Shown here piece after piece: positions 1-13,100 of a stretch of DNA of 64,000 nucleotides; the first letter of the stretch is position 1; each line of letters opens with the position of its first letter. The translations under genes and the position numbers were made by a program. The notes beneath the pieces are model-generated. The model was not told where the DNA came from. It saw only the letters and a program-made list of their open reading frames with translations, and searched no databases. The stretch comes from Eudorina sp. 2006-703-Eu-15 (Eukaryota; Chlorophyta; Chlorophyceae; Chlamydomonadales; Volvocaceae). Location: contig BDSI01000049.1 of the NCBI GenBank assembly GCA_003117195.1, forward strand, positions 516,501-580,500, given 5' to 3'.

Positions 1-2419
1 ACCGGAAACAGCCGCTACAGGGCAAACCGGCTGCACATTTACTAAGGCAGGCTACAGTCTGTTACGCAGCGACCAACATACCCGCTGGCGCACCAGGATA
101 CGCCCGTGACCCCTATCCACCGAAGACCGACAAACTGAGAATCGCACCTCGGGGCACCGAAACAGCCGGCACTGCCTCCCCGCTGTGACAAGACATTCGA
201 AAGGGCCTATGTACACCATTTGGCGGAAATTCACGGCGGCCCGCGCGCTCCCGAAGCACGTCTCCATCCGCCCATGCGCAGCACCTCCAAGAAGGGCGGG
301 TGGAGACACAGTGCACAATCTCCGGAGGATACCAGCGCGCCCTAGCGAGCTTGCCAGCGCCTGCGGCAGACGGCCGCGCCCGCGAAAACGTCCACCAACC
401 ACCACCCGCGCGCCTTAAGCATTTGCAGCCGAACGCCATAACATACAGCCGAACCCATCGGGTGTTCCTGCCATCAGATTTCCAGATGCAACCCGGCCGC
501 AGCCAGCCATGGGGATTGCAGACCAACCATCCAGGAACCATACAACTAACAACAACATGCATGATGTACGGGTAGCAGCGGCACGGGCCTTAGGTCCTAC
601 CTGCGACAGGGGGGTGTTTCGGGCTTTGTGCCAGGGTCCGACATGGCAATACACACACACACACACCTGCCTGCCTTTATGCAAAGAACCACGACGGCCC
701 GCCGGCTTCCTTGATGAATTGTGGATGATCAATGTGCAGCAAATGTAACACTGCCAGCGGAATGAGTGCACGGGGTTCACGTCAACAAACTTCGAGGCAT
801 CCGCTGCGCAAATTTACGCCCCGCCCTATTCGATTCCCTCAGGAGGCTCCGCGCCTGGGCACCGCCCCTGCGTGACGCCGCCCCCTGGACACTGGACACT
901 GCTCCAGCGCGCATGCAGCCGTGGAAGAGGTCACGGAGACGGGACGGCGCGCGGAAGGGTCGGGGCCGCCTTGAAGGAAGAAACAACGCGGTCTTGGGCC
1001 GAATCCCAACCCCATGGGGCGGTTCGGATGCAAAACAGAACATGCATGCCAGATTTGCTCCCGACGCCGCAGCGCTTGGATGCGGCCGGACCGAAACAGA
1101 CACAGGGCCAGCGCCACACCAATCGCACCAAGGGTGCCGAGGAGCACATCCGCGCGTCCGCACGGCAGTGCAATGCCGTTATGCAGCCGGTACACCCGGT
1201 GAGGCGACGACGCGCGTGCTCGCAAAATATGACAACCTGCCTGTCACTCAAACCTGCAGTGCAGTGCAGTGCAGCACTCCGACAAAACACCCTTCGAAAC
1301 CTAACCCCTCGAAACCGCTGCGCCTGGAAATGCTGTCCCGGGCCTGCGATCCTGTTCTGTCACGAAGCGCCACACCCTAGCGCCAAACACCTCCTCCAGC
1401 GGCCGTCCCCATGATATCCAGCATCCACCCATCCCCTCGCCCACCCACCCACCCACCCCACACACAAGAGACAAGCCCAGTTATCCTTGACACAACATAC
1501 AAGCTCAGTTATAATGAACAAAACAGACACCGGAGCGCCCAACGGCAGCGCGTTCTGGCCGCTGCGATCCATGACATGTAGAAGTCGAAGGCACGACCGA
1601 CCCAGTCCAGCCTCCCCTCGGCCCTCCGTCGAACCGCCGTCCGCCCCCCGGCTGTACTGGCGCGTGCTCCACAACCAACGTGTCCAACCAGGCCCTGATC
1701 CAGGAAGGTTGCCAGTACTTTGAACGAAATAATAATGTATTTGACATCAGCATACAACCCAGGCTGCCCAGCTGCGGAAAGAAATGCCTCGGGATCCGGA
1801 TCGCCACCCAGCTGCGCATCAGACCGTGCGGGCCCCCCCATCTCAGCGACCGTCGGCCCGCTGCGGCCCCCCTCGCGATGCCCCTCCCCCCCGCACCCAC
1901 ACACATCGACGCCCACACGCCACGCGGATGCGGTCCCTGGTGTCGGGCACCCTGCTGCTGCGGGGGCGCTGCATGGGCCTGCCGCCCCGACTCCACCGGA
2001 CCACATGCAACCGCGTATTACACACCACCGATGGGGGCGTTATTGCGTTACTGCGCTCTCCTCTCTCGCCCGGTCCACCCTCCCCCCCCAAATACGCCCA
2101 ACCATCCACCCACCTCTTGGGGGCCCCGACAGACCGACAATTTCAGTGCCACGGTCCTTTGCTTTGGGAGAAAATTCTCATTTTGGATGTGTTCACATTA
2201 CCCTTGTTCAGTGTCAGTGGTTCGGGCTTAAGCTTTTCATGGGCCGACTGCCGCTCGCTCTTCCTCCACCCAGGAGCAACTACAGAGACCTCTGAACGCG
2301 CGCCGCTCCGGACCAGCGGCTGCGAGTTCCGGGAGGCTGCTGCGCTGCAAGGCGGCCCTCGATCTCCTTTTTCCCCCTCACCCAGCGGCGGCGCCTTCCC
2401 CTTGTCGCCCTTCCCCTTA
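1..2419. other. Left-edge region without a recognisable gene
   Basis: GC-rich sequence with many overlapping short open frames on both strands, none with a recognised domain or a convincing splice pattern. A TGTAA-type polyadenylation signal (the common volvocine signal) reads on the minus strand near 2,017. That is about 400 bp beyond the stop of the minus-strand frame ending at 2,420, so the right part of this stretch may be that gene's 3' untranslated region. Confidence 0.4.
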
Positions 2420-3088
2420 TCACCCGGCCGGGTTCCTGGCCTTGGTGATGTACAGCCACGTGTTCCGCACCCTACCCCCGCGCACGGTGCCCTCGTAGAG
2501 CCCACGCTTGGTGGAGAGCAGCGCGCGCTGCACGTGCACATGTACGGCCGCGTCGCCCATCACGCCACACACCATCGCGTCAAAGTCCGCCGCGCAGCTG
2601 CAGTCCTGCTGGTGTTCCAATGGTGTTGACCAGGACGTACAACACCAGGCGCCGTACTCTGCCTCAGGGCCAGTGCAGGGCCCAAGGAGGCTCGCTGTGG
2701 CGCCATCCGCTGCTCCGCGCGGACCGTCGAAGGCGTGGCAGGCGCCTTCCGACGGTTCGATGCACGAGGGCGATGGTGGGTCCAACGCGCGCCATGACAT
2801 GGAGAGCACGAAGGCGGCCGTGGCCGCAGCCGTGGCGGCGGCAGCGGCCGTGGGGTTGGTGGCTGTGACTGGACGGCCCTTCTGTCCGCCCCGTTTGATG
2901 GGGGAGGCGAGGGTGGTGTGGAACGCCGGCGAGGAGATGCCCGTCACCATATCGTTCAGCCCGTCGGGGACTGTGTGGCGCCGGGAAGAAACGCGAGGGG
3001 CGGGAGGGGGCCGGGGCAGGCTTAGAGGGTTCCGCAAGGGCGAGAATGAGGAGGCCATGGCGGCTCGCCTACGGCCGAAGCAGAGCAT
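2420..3088 (-). CDS. Possible single-exon gene, hypothetical protein (about 222 aa)
   Basis: I do not recognise this protein. The frame opens at an ATG at 3,088 (or a second at 3,058) and stops at 2,420. The first third is Pro-, Ser- and Arg-rich and could be an organelle-targeting segment. An Ala-rich hydrophobic stretch follows (TAAAAATAAATAAFVLSM) and could be one membrane helix. The last 80 residues look like ordinary folded protein, with the cysteine-rich segment HQQDCSCAADFDAMVCG and a basic tail ending KARNPAG. A minus-strand TGTAA signal about 400 bp downstream supports a transcript end. Opposite-strand frames of similar length exist in this GC-rich DNA, so it could be a chance frame, or its C-terminal half could be the last exon of a spliced gene. 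Confidence 0.35.
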   Translation of the reverse strand: MLCFGRRRAAMASSFSPLRNPLSLPRPPPAPRVSSRRHTVPDGLNDMVTGISSPAFHTTLASPIKRGGQKGRPVTATNPTAAAAATAAATAAFVLSMSWRALDPPSPSCIEPSEGACHAFDGPRGAADGATASLLGPCTGPEAEYGAWCCTSWSTPLEHQQDCSCAADFDAMVCGVMGDAAVHVHVQRALLSTKRGLYEGTVRGGRVRNTWLYITKARNPAG

Positions 3089-6000
3089 GCACTGCGCGGG
3101 ACACGTGCGTGTGCCGTGATGCGACTGGGTGACTGGGATGCTGGGTTCCCTGGGGGTATGCAGTAACTCGCAACTACGTATAAATGTTGATGACACAATG
3201 GACCCTGCGGGTCATCGCTCATCGGTGACAGTTGCAGCCTCCTCACGCGGATGTGCTGAGGGTCGGTGCCGTACTGGCGTCTGTGTGCAGTCGGTTGGAG
3301 CAGGACGAGTCGCGCCCGGGCACATCGGACTCACCGTGCGCTCCCAGCAGGGGGAGCGAGGCAGCCGACGTAAGGCCCGACGCACAGCCATCCCGGGGTT
3401 CGCACGACGCGCAAGTAGCGCTCATCACCCGCAGCTCTGGTTTTCCAGCAGCCGAAGGATAATCGCCCACGCCGCAGCCAGTTGTGACCAGCGCCCGGAA
3501 GGTGTCCATCTGGGAGTCGGCGTTATCGGATGTCATGCTGCAGTCCCACCTCCCGCTCAATACAGTATAACTTTGCTGTATACTGAGGTTCACGATTGCC
3601 CCGGAGTGTCTACGCAGCGCCTGCGGCAGGCAGGCGAAGCAGTCTTCAAACCTAGGACGCCGCGCCACACATTCCATGACGGCAATTGACACATGTCGTC
3701 CATGAACTGGAAAGGCGCGAAGCAGTGCAGCCCGACCGAGCTGGGAAACGAAACCAACAAACAGCACAGACCCGACGCCGCGGACTCCATCGATCGCTGA
3801 TTGGCAGCGAATTAGAAGCAAATAATTTGGACTTTGCACCGCACCACATTTGCCTGCTATGCGCCGCGAGAAGGTGGTCACGGAACCTAGACATCAAGCT
3901 TCGCGCTTCTTCGCTTCAAGGCCCCATTTCCTCCCATTGAAGTTACCTGGACAAAATATCTTGTTCATCAATCCAAGGATAGAGCAGCGGGAAACCTCGT
4001 ATGCAAATCGCAAGTCCAATCCCACGCTCAGCGTGTCGCATTCCCGCCTTAGTCCGGCGCTTTACAGACAGAGCATGAGATGCACTGTAGCACAAAACGG
4101 ACCAGACAGAATGATCGGCCCGAGAGTGAAACTTTGATGCACAGCGACTGCTTGGGCTTGCATGTTATAATATACAGTTGGGCTTCAGCGCGGCAAGGAA
4201 AACATAAATGATAGTCCCGCTTGAGCCTCTATGGCCCCCTTCTTAGCGCCGACATGCTTTGTGGCTGTTTGTCTCAACGCGAAGCTGCTGTACCGTACAG
4301 CCGCACGGGGATCATGTGATCCCGATGACAAGATGACTACGTACTTGCCCGTAAATAGGTCTAGGCTTCATACATTTAAGCTAAACGCCTGCGACTATCG
4401 TGAAGTGAGCTTGGAGGTCATTGATGTCTTGAACTACAGTGATCTTGAACCGTGCGGAACTGTGACGTTCGTATCGGGGATGTTGCTGCCTTCCGGGAGA
4501 TGCAGAAGAACAAGAGGTATCAGGAGAATTGATATCGCATTTGATATTGTGGGTAATCTGCAATGTGCGGACTTTCGGGCACGAGCCATGGATGACTTTC
4601 GGGACTCTGCCAGTAGTCCCCTGCGGCACGATCTGCAATCCTCCATGGGTGAACTTAGAGCTTGACGTACCCATACAGCATCGGTTTCCGCGCAATGGCT
4701 GCGAGCTTTGATGCTCCTGTTAGCAGATTTGGGTGGTTGGCCTCGGCGGCTGGTGGAGACGTCGTACCAACAGGGAGGATCCCTAGGCGTAAATGCTTTC
4801 GGCAATACTCTGATATGCTTACACCTTTTCAACAAGGATTTTTACTATCTTCTCGGTCACCTATCCAAATTACCTTTCATCTCCGCCAGTCTGACGCCGC
4901 GCACCGCCGCTCACCGCAGGTTCCGGCGACACCAGTTCTCTTGGGTTAGCGAGAAGTATCGCTGGTATCTCATTCGCACATGTGCAGGGCGCGCAGTGCC
5001 GCGGGAATATGAACGCGTCCGCTTGGTGTCCATTCATGTTCCTTTGATCAGGCTTGATCAGGCTCGCGTCTCAACTCGTTCCAGCCAGTGAGCGCTTCAG
5101 ATTCCCCTTTGCCTCATTACAAAATCTTTCCGGCGACCCACCACCTGGCCGGCGACCGAGCCTTTTTTTTGCCCCTGATAACGTTCGAGTGGACCACCGA
5201 GGGCCAATCGGTGACAGCTTACGCGGCCTATACAAATCCTTTAAGGATGTTGCAGCGGATCCTTGGTAAATTGAAGAGCCTTAGGATGCAGACCGGGCCT
5301 CAAGGCCGCGGTTCCGCTCGCGGCCCCGTCGGCCGGTGTCGTCGTCCAGATCGACCAGGGGTGGCCACGTGGCCTGCATTTGCCGTCTGGGGCATGGTCC
5401 GGGTGTCACCCGCTTTCCCACGCTCTCGGTACGGGGCCCCCGCTGTGCCCGCGAGCCGCGACTGTGACCACGCACCGCGTTCTATCTGAGGGAAATGGTG
5501 GGAGCCCCCGCGCAGCCGTCGCTGGCGCCTGGCAGCGTCTAGCAGCCACGCGCCTCAAGGACGACGGAGCGAGGGGCACTTGGGGAGTCGGCCCGTCGGG
5601 GTCTCCGTACCAGGGGTACCGTCAACACATGGGTGCTGCCTGCCGCGCCAGTAGCGCACGCAATGACTCTCCCGAGGCGCTCTGCAAGCACCAGCGCCTG
5701 ACCAGCGCCGTTGGCTCACCCAACTGCACGTCTTCACATGCGACGTCTTTTTCCCAATCACCACCTCCCGAGGGCGGCCGGATGCGCAGCACGTTGAGAC
5801 ACACGGGCCCTGGGTTTCAGGCACTGGGCATAACTTGCCGCGTGACAGGATCACGGAAATGAACATCGTCTTAGGTGACATCGGCGGGACGTCGTCTTCC
5901 TCCCGCGCGCCTTGCAGGGATTCCAGCCCGGCTGGTACGACCACCCGCGTCAGCACAGCAGCCGCCATCCATGCATGGTTCAACAACAGTTCGTCCCCCA

Positions 6001-7197
6001 CACCTGACTTGCAGTACAGCCGCCGCGAGGTGCTTCCCGCCCTCAATACTAAAACACGTCTTCCACTACACCCGTCCGCTGTAACATCCCGAATAATTAT
6101 TACTTAATGTACCGCGTCGTTTCTATGAGAAAGTAAAAATCAGCACGGGCAAACTTTGAAACGTCCAAGGCGCAGCAACGTCGCCCGAAGGCAAGACCAT
6201 CGAGAGTCCCGCATTCCACTCCACGACCCGTCCCCCACGTTTACCTGAACCCCACGGTGAGGGGGGGAATCCGGAGGGATACAAAGAAAAACCCAGCCCA
6301 GGAACGGACTCGTGGAGATAGTCTGGGGGGGAGTCTCGGCCCCGGTGCCACCGTACACTGGCGCCGTACGCGTCCTCGCGACACGGGACGGCTCTGGTTA
6401 GTTTGTATAGCCTTCAACTTCGAGGGATCACATGATACAAGCGTGGCAGCACACAGCCCGAAAGATCCCGATGTCCAATCCATATGGCGCGTTAGGGTAC
6501 CGTACATCGTACAACAGTCATGAACTCATCTCATCGTACACGTCGCACGAAGGCGGGGACCTGCAGCCCGCTGACCGCCATCCATCGGCCGAGCCGGCTG
6601 ACGCATCATGCCGTGCCGTCATGCCGTACACTAGGCGGTAAGGCCATGTAGGTCAGATATCCGTCCCATCCTATACGGCGGCGTTTCGGAGCGGAGCGGA
6701 GCCGCACGCCGAGGAATCGAAGACGCTGCCTGCCCTCGCCCTTCCCGCTTTCTCGGCCCCAGCACCGCCGCCGCCCCTTACCAGCCTCAACCACCCAACC
6801 ATCTCGCCAACATTCGGCACTTGATGTGCTGGATGAGGCGCCAGCTGTCAACAACGTCCACTGTAACGTACTGAATGATAATTAAACCGACCTCACTGCG
6901 CAGTCCCCTCCGCCCGCGATCATCGACCCAATGGAGACCCTCCTCCGGACCTCCCTCCCGCCCTAAGCGGCGGATGAGTGCCCCCACCGGCGGATGAGCG
7001 TCCCCATCCACCCCACCTCAACGTCGCCCTGCCCGCAGCATTCTCACCCGACCTCATCTGCGCACCTGGACCTCACCTGCCTGTGTCACCACAGCAGTCA
7101 CACCCACCCTACCCGACCCCGTCGGGGCCTGTCCTGTGCACAGGGGTGCCTTGGGCGGGTTCCTTTCCACTCACCCCACCCCACCCCACCTCAGACC
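3089..7197. other. Long gene-poor stretch between the 2.4-kb frame and the symporter
   Basis: About 4.1 kb with no recognisable domain. From about 3.8 to 5.3 kb the composition drops to a much lower GC than the surrounding DNA, and one candidate frame there is listed separately. From about 5.3 to 7.2 kb the sequence is again GC-rich with only short overlapping frames. The part next to 7,198 should contain the 3' untranslated region of the symporter, but I found no clear TGTAA signal for it. Confidence 0.4.
4231..4665 (+). CDS. Weak candidate frame, 144 aa, unrecognised
   Basis: An ATG-to-stop frame in the low-GC island. An AT-rich TATA-like run (TTATAATATA, about 4,165-4,174) lies roughly 60 bp upstream of the ATG. 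The N-terminus MAPFLAPTCFVAVCLNAKLL could be a signal peptide. No family or motif is recognised, the third codon positions are not GC-biased as they are in the good genes of this window, and there is no splicing evidence. It could equally be part of a decayed transposable element or a chance frame. Confidence 0.15.
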   Translation: MAPFLAPTCFVAVCLNAKLLYRTAARGSCDPDDKMTTYLPVNRSRLHTFKLNACDYREVSLEVIDVLNYSDLEPCGTVTFVSGMLLPSGRCRRTRGIRRIDIAFDIVGNLQCADFRARAMDDFRDSASSPLRHDLQSSMGELRA

Positions 7198-10100
7198 TCA
7201 TACGGCCTCGTCGGCCCTACCGGCCGCCTGGCGTTCCCGCAGGGAGCACAGCCCCGCCGGCCCCAGCTGCACCTCCCGGCCGATCGGGTCATCCGCCAGC
7301 GGGCTCACCGCCACGACGCCACCGCCGCGACCGCCGAAGAAATTCCCGCCGTGTGCAGACGAGTCGTCCTTCAGGTGGTGGCGCGCCCCGAGGTTGGCTC
7401 CGGAACCGGCCCCGGCTCCGGAACCGGCAACGCAGGTGGCGGAGGCGGCGGAGGCGGAGGCGGGGGCGGCGAAGGAGGTCGCGCTGGCCGCGCCGGCGGC
7501 GGTGCCCGCCGCCGCCGCCGCCGCCTTGGCCTTGTCCAGTGCCAATGCCGGGGTGCGGCTGCTGTCCGGATCCGCGTCGTCGTCGTCAGCCGGGTAGAGC
7601 GGCCGGGTGACCCGCCAGGTCTTGGGGATGAAGAAGAGGAGGTCGCGGCCGGGCCAGAAGCGCTCGAAGACAGAGACGGCGATGAAGACGGTGAGGGAGA
7701 CGCAGGGGGAGATGAGGGAGTCAAGGCCGGTCCAGTCGCTGAGGGGGGCTGCGGGCGGGCAGGGGTGGAGGGCTAAATTGAACAAGAAAAAAAACCCGAA
7801 GAACGAACCGGGGCACACCCAGCATAACTCAGTATACTTACGTGGTGCGGTAACTGCATAGCAACGGAAAGATAGAGACCGCGCGCGGGCGCGTGGCGGC
7901 GCGGCCGCGCTGCCGCAGTGCAATAACAAGCAAAATGCGAACCCGACCCAACCCGGAGAGGACAGATACTTTACCGACCTGTGGTGGTAGACGGAGCAGC
8001 GGCGCCGCGAGCGATGTCCAGGGCCATGGCGATGCAGGGGGGGAAGCCGAGGAACGGAGTGAGTGAGGGTGGCAACTAGGAGACATCAAAAAGAAAGCAG
8101 TATGCGAGAATGGCGGGGCGGCAGCGCGGCGCGAAAGAGGACAGGGCGGACGAGGGGGAGTGGGATATGGGACGGGAGGCCGTACGACATGTACGGCATG
8201 TACGACAGGGGGAGCAAGCATGGGGCAGGGACACGGGGACGGACGACCGGGTGGCGGGCCACGTTCGGGATATGGCTCCCCACCGTGCCCGGTCGTAGCG
8301 GGGCAGCCCCTGCATGTGGGGTGCCGCGTGGTGGCGTGCCTAGGGCGGTCGGGCGGGCTGTGTTGGGTACGTGCGGTGCGGGGTGAGGTGCCGCGGGGGG
8401 AGAGAGAGGGGCGGGGAGGCGAAGACGTCGTAACGGTTACAGGTTGGGGGCGACACGGCCGGGCCGGCCCGGAGGCCGCGCGCCGGAGGGCACTCTCACA
8501 CGAAACCCGACGTCGGCCCGGAGGGCATGCGCAAGCGAAACCCAGCAGGGGCGCGAAGCCGACCCGCGCCGTCACATAGACCCACGCCGTCACACAGCAG
8601 CGCCCGTTGGAACGTTGAGGGGATAGCCGCCGACTCCCCGATGGTGTGGGGGCGAAGGAGTGGGCGGTCAGGGGCCGGGGCCGGGGGCGGGCGGGGCGGC
8701 GGGGGGATCGCGCAGGTGGGTGTGGACGATCGCCAGCATATCCTTGTGGGTGGAGCGTCGCGCAAAGTAGAAGATTTGGGGGACGGCCGCGAGCAGGTTG
8801 ACGAACTGGGCGAGGAGGCGCTTGCGCGGGTAGCCTTGGGCAACGAGGGCGCGGATGAGGAGGGCGATTTCGGCACAGAAATTATCGGGGCAGGAGATGA
8901 CCCGCCGAAGGCGGTGAAACGGGCCCGTGAAGATGTTGCGCTTGCAGGCCTCGTTGACGTTGGGAGTCGCGGGCGACAAAGCGGGAGAGGCGGACGTTGG
9001 CGAAGGCGGGTTGCACGCATTTGTCGTAAAGTTGGGTGAGGTAGGGTCGGCGGTTAGCGTGGGGGCTGTGAACGAGGAGGATGTCCAGGAAGGGGATGGA
9101 GCCGGGGGGGAGGGGTGGAGGGTGGAGGGTGGAGGGGGGCTTTAGGGGTGGGGTGGAGGGGTTGAGGGGGGTTTTAGGATTTGGTTTTACAGCTGGAGTG
9201 AGGAGAACGAGGGGAAGGGCAGGGGGCAGCGGCGGGGCGCAAGGGTGAGCGGCGGCGCGGAGGCGGACGGGAAGGAGGGTGGCGGACGACCCAACCGGCC
9301 TTCCGTTGAGGCTGGAAGCAGGAACGAACGGGGCGGCGAGGGGGGGGTTGACGGCTTGGTGTTGGTGTTGGGGAGGTCATCGAAAAAGAGGAGAGTATGC
9401 ATGTCATCGCAAGAAACCTCGCGACGCCGTACTGCCGAATCTCTGTCTCTCCGTTGCTCGCCACGCGCTACCTACCTCCCGCTCCGCCCCCGGCCTGGCC
9501 ACTCCGCCTATCCGCCCACTCAACGCGTACGCCCCCACCCCCGGGCGATCTCCCCGCCCCGCGAATTCCATCCGTCCTGACGAGCGCAACCCGTCCCCGA
9601 CCCTCCCACTCAAGGCTCATGCAACCTGCTTCCCCCCAAACCTGCCGCCGGACTGTGCGTTTTGGGATAGCTCCTCCTTAGGCCCCCCCACACACCGCCA
9701 TTACCCCGACGGCCGCACCTTCCTGTTCCCGCGGCCCTCCGCCCCACCCTACCCCACCCGCCACCCTACCCCACCAACCCACATACACACACATACACCC
9801 ACCCACACGGTGGGCGGCTCAGCTTTTCTCCTTGATAACACCCACCCACACACCTTGGTCGCACGTGGCGGTGTCCGGATCCCACACCCCCGCCGAGTCC
9901 TGCATCGCCGGCGGGTCGATCTGCATGAAGGCCGGCAGCCCCGTGAGCGCGGGGCCGTACTGCAGCGCGTACTTCCCGAACGCCACCAGCGAGCCGTCCT
10001 TGGGCAGCGTGAACTCCAGGACCAGTCGGACGATGGATCCGGACAGGCAGGCCAGAATGCCTTGGGGGGGCACAGGGGCGGGGGCGGCGGCGGCGATTGC

Positions 10101-13100
10101 CGGTGACGCACAGGGGCTGGCGGGCCTACCAGGTTCAAAGCCCGGAGGCGGCGGATGTGTAAGCAGGTCGGCAGGTGTCGGATTCCGGCCAAACGCTGTG
10201 AGGTTACGGCATCCGTTCAGGTGGTCAGACCGCTTGAGAGCGCAGCGTTTTAATGCTTTGCCGTCCCCGGCACCGTATCGCGGTACGAGGAACGCATGCA
10301 CGGCTTGTGCGGAACGCGGAATGTAGTGCATGACGTTGTACGACATTGTACGACATTATACGACATTGTACGACAGTGTACGACATTGCACGAGACGCAC
10401 CCGCGTTGGGGCTGGCCCTGGGGTAGTACACGGCCGCCAGCAGCGGCACCAGCACTCCCGCGAACACGATGTCGAAGGCCACCACCAACAGGTACGCGGG
10501 GTTGTAGGCCCAGGCGGCCACGCAGCAGGCCATGACTGTCATTGGCACGTGGAAGATGCGGGCTACCCACAGCAGGTTGGACTCGTTGGTGCCGTACTTG
10601 GGAACCTGTGTGCGGCCACCGAATGGGGAAGCAAACGGTACGGCGGGTACGGCACAAAGGGACGGCCCGGTACGATTGTCGTGAGTGATTCCGGGCGAGC
10701 GGACACCGCACATCTCCGGGCAGATGCTCATATCAGATCACTAAAGCAAACACTGCGGGTTCAGCTGTAACAAACATTACTCCTTCAACACCCCGGCGCC
10801 GCAAGATGTCTGCATATTTCTTGCGTGGGTGTGTGCTGCTCGGAGGGTTCGGGGGCCCGGCCTTGGGGAGCGAAACGGGCAATGGCTGTAGGTCCCACAA
10901 TCCCGCCAGGGCTGGGCAGGGCCCGCCGTCACCCACTCAGCGGTAAGTACGGCAACACGGTGCCGCGTGCCCGATGGAAGCACACAGAGAACGGCCTGAC
11001 CGGGCGCGTCGGCCGTGGTGCGGCACCCCGCTGCCCCCGCCGTACCTTGCGCCAGATGTTGTGCGCCATGACTGTGGAGGTGGCGAGGATGGCGCCGTCG
11101 GCCGTCGACTGTCACCCGGGAGGGGAAGAACGGCGAGAGGGAAGAGGAGGCGGCGTCAACAAAGCGCGGTGAGAGCGGGGAGCAGTCCGGGAGGAGCACC
11201 CAGGTGCAAGGACCGTGGACGTGAGAGGCGAGGGTGCAAGAAGCATCCGCATTTATCGGTTTGGTGCTCTTCTGCCGTTTCGCTGTCTTTATTGACATAG
11301 CAGGAGGAATTAAGAAATGCCGAACGCGGCCGGCAGGGAGGGAGAGCGTCTTCTAACAAGATACGAGGCACCCACGAGCTATCTGGGCCCGTTGGAACAC
11401 CCGGTCGGGATACGGGTCCACCTTGTAACGGTTACAGAAGATAGATGCGATGTAACCCCTACCCGCCACCCTCCTGACTACGTACGAATGTGCGGTGCGA
11501 CGCCCGCGGGACTTCGCCCAACCCCCAGCCGCCCACCCTGCCAGTACCCAGTACCCGGCCCGTACCCACCCACCATGGACGCCGTCACGATGGCCACCAT
11601 GGTCCAGGCGCCAAGGGCCTTGGGGGCCTGAGGTTGGGGTTCCGTCCGGGGATTCGTCCGGAGGGTTGGGGGAGGGGAAAGTTCGCAAAGCCCTGTGGTC
11701 AACAACGGACCGCAGCCAAACGACCCCACCCTGTAACGGCCTTGCTTTAATAACGGACCCCAGCCAAATGACGACATCAGACAGCACCTAGGGCAAGGGG
11801 CGAGGGTCGCAGAGGGCAACCTGCCCAGATAGGGTCTCCCCAGCATGTCACGCCGATTGGGTGTTATCGATTCTTCCCTATTACGTCAGCACAGCAGTCA
11901 TACGGCCTGACAAGCAGGTTGCTCACATATGCCCACAACAGCTTGAACAACACGTCCTGGCCGACGGGGATCCATTCGGCGCAGCTGGCCAAGCCCAGCG
12001 GGGCGCTGCACGTGTCGGCCTCGAACTCGGCGAACTGCAGTACAGCAGTACGACATACGGCAGTACGACATACGGCAGCCAGTTGGAGGGGGAACGTTGG
12101 CGGTGGGCAATCGGGGCCATGGCGCGTGTTTTGAAATACCGCAAATACCCACCCACTCACCCACCCACCCGCCCACCTGCGAGTCAGGCCCGAAGTACTT
12201 TCGCGCCAGTCCCGAAAGCAGTCCGAAAGGGACTCCGATACAGATCAGGATGACCCCCGAGATGAAGCAGGAGAAGCGGGCGACGTTTGGGGTCTTTGAG
12301 GCCATGCAGCGAGCCTGGGGGGGATAGGGCGGTCGACGGAGGGCAGAGCGCAAGGGGGCTAAGCAAGAGACTAGGGAGGCAGCAGCGTGGGCGGAGCCGA
12401 TTAGGTCGGTCTGATGACCAACGAGCCGCGTCGCATATGACCCCAGGGCCTCGCATCCCCCCATGGTCGTCAGTAAGGCACCTCCACCGACGCCTGCCCA
12501 GACAGCGCCTACATAAATTCAACCACCAACCACCAACTACCAACCACCTCACTTGGAAGTCCAGAGCGCAGAGGTTGCCGAAGCCCAACACGAAGATAGT
12601 GGCCCAGTTGATGAGGATGGCGTTGGGGAAGGGCGCGTAGGCGTTGGGGTCGGCCATGCCGTTGTTGTACACCTGCACAACAACGGCAGTTAGTCACGGC
12701 AACGGCATCAGCCAAGGGCCTCGGCGCGCGGGGGCGTCGATCGCGCACGGCGCAAACGCGGGTGCGTGGGCACGCGCGCTTCGGTCGTCAGCACCGGCAG
12801 CAGCAGCAGCAGCACCAGCAGCAGCACTGCCGCTCCACCCACTGCTCCTCCTCTGTCTGACGCGGCCCCAAGCGGACAGGCGGCACAGCGCCCGGCACAC
12901 ACCCGCGCAGCGCAACCAAGCACCCGCGGAGATGTGCTGCTGAGGTAATGACCGCGCCGCGGCCCTTGAGGAGAAAGCCACGGATGTAGCCGCCCCTGAG
13001 ATGGCTACGAGGAAACAAAGCCCCGTCGAAGAAAGCTTACCTGCCTGCCCTACCAGCTACCACACACATGTGGGACTGGGCGGTTCGAGCGGTTTTCTCA

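Noticed and set aside
1509..2006. 165-codon minus-strand frame
   Set aside because: No recognised motif, competing frames on both strands, and no splice or promoter support.
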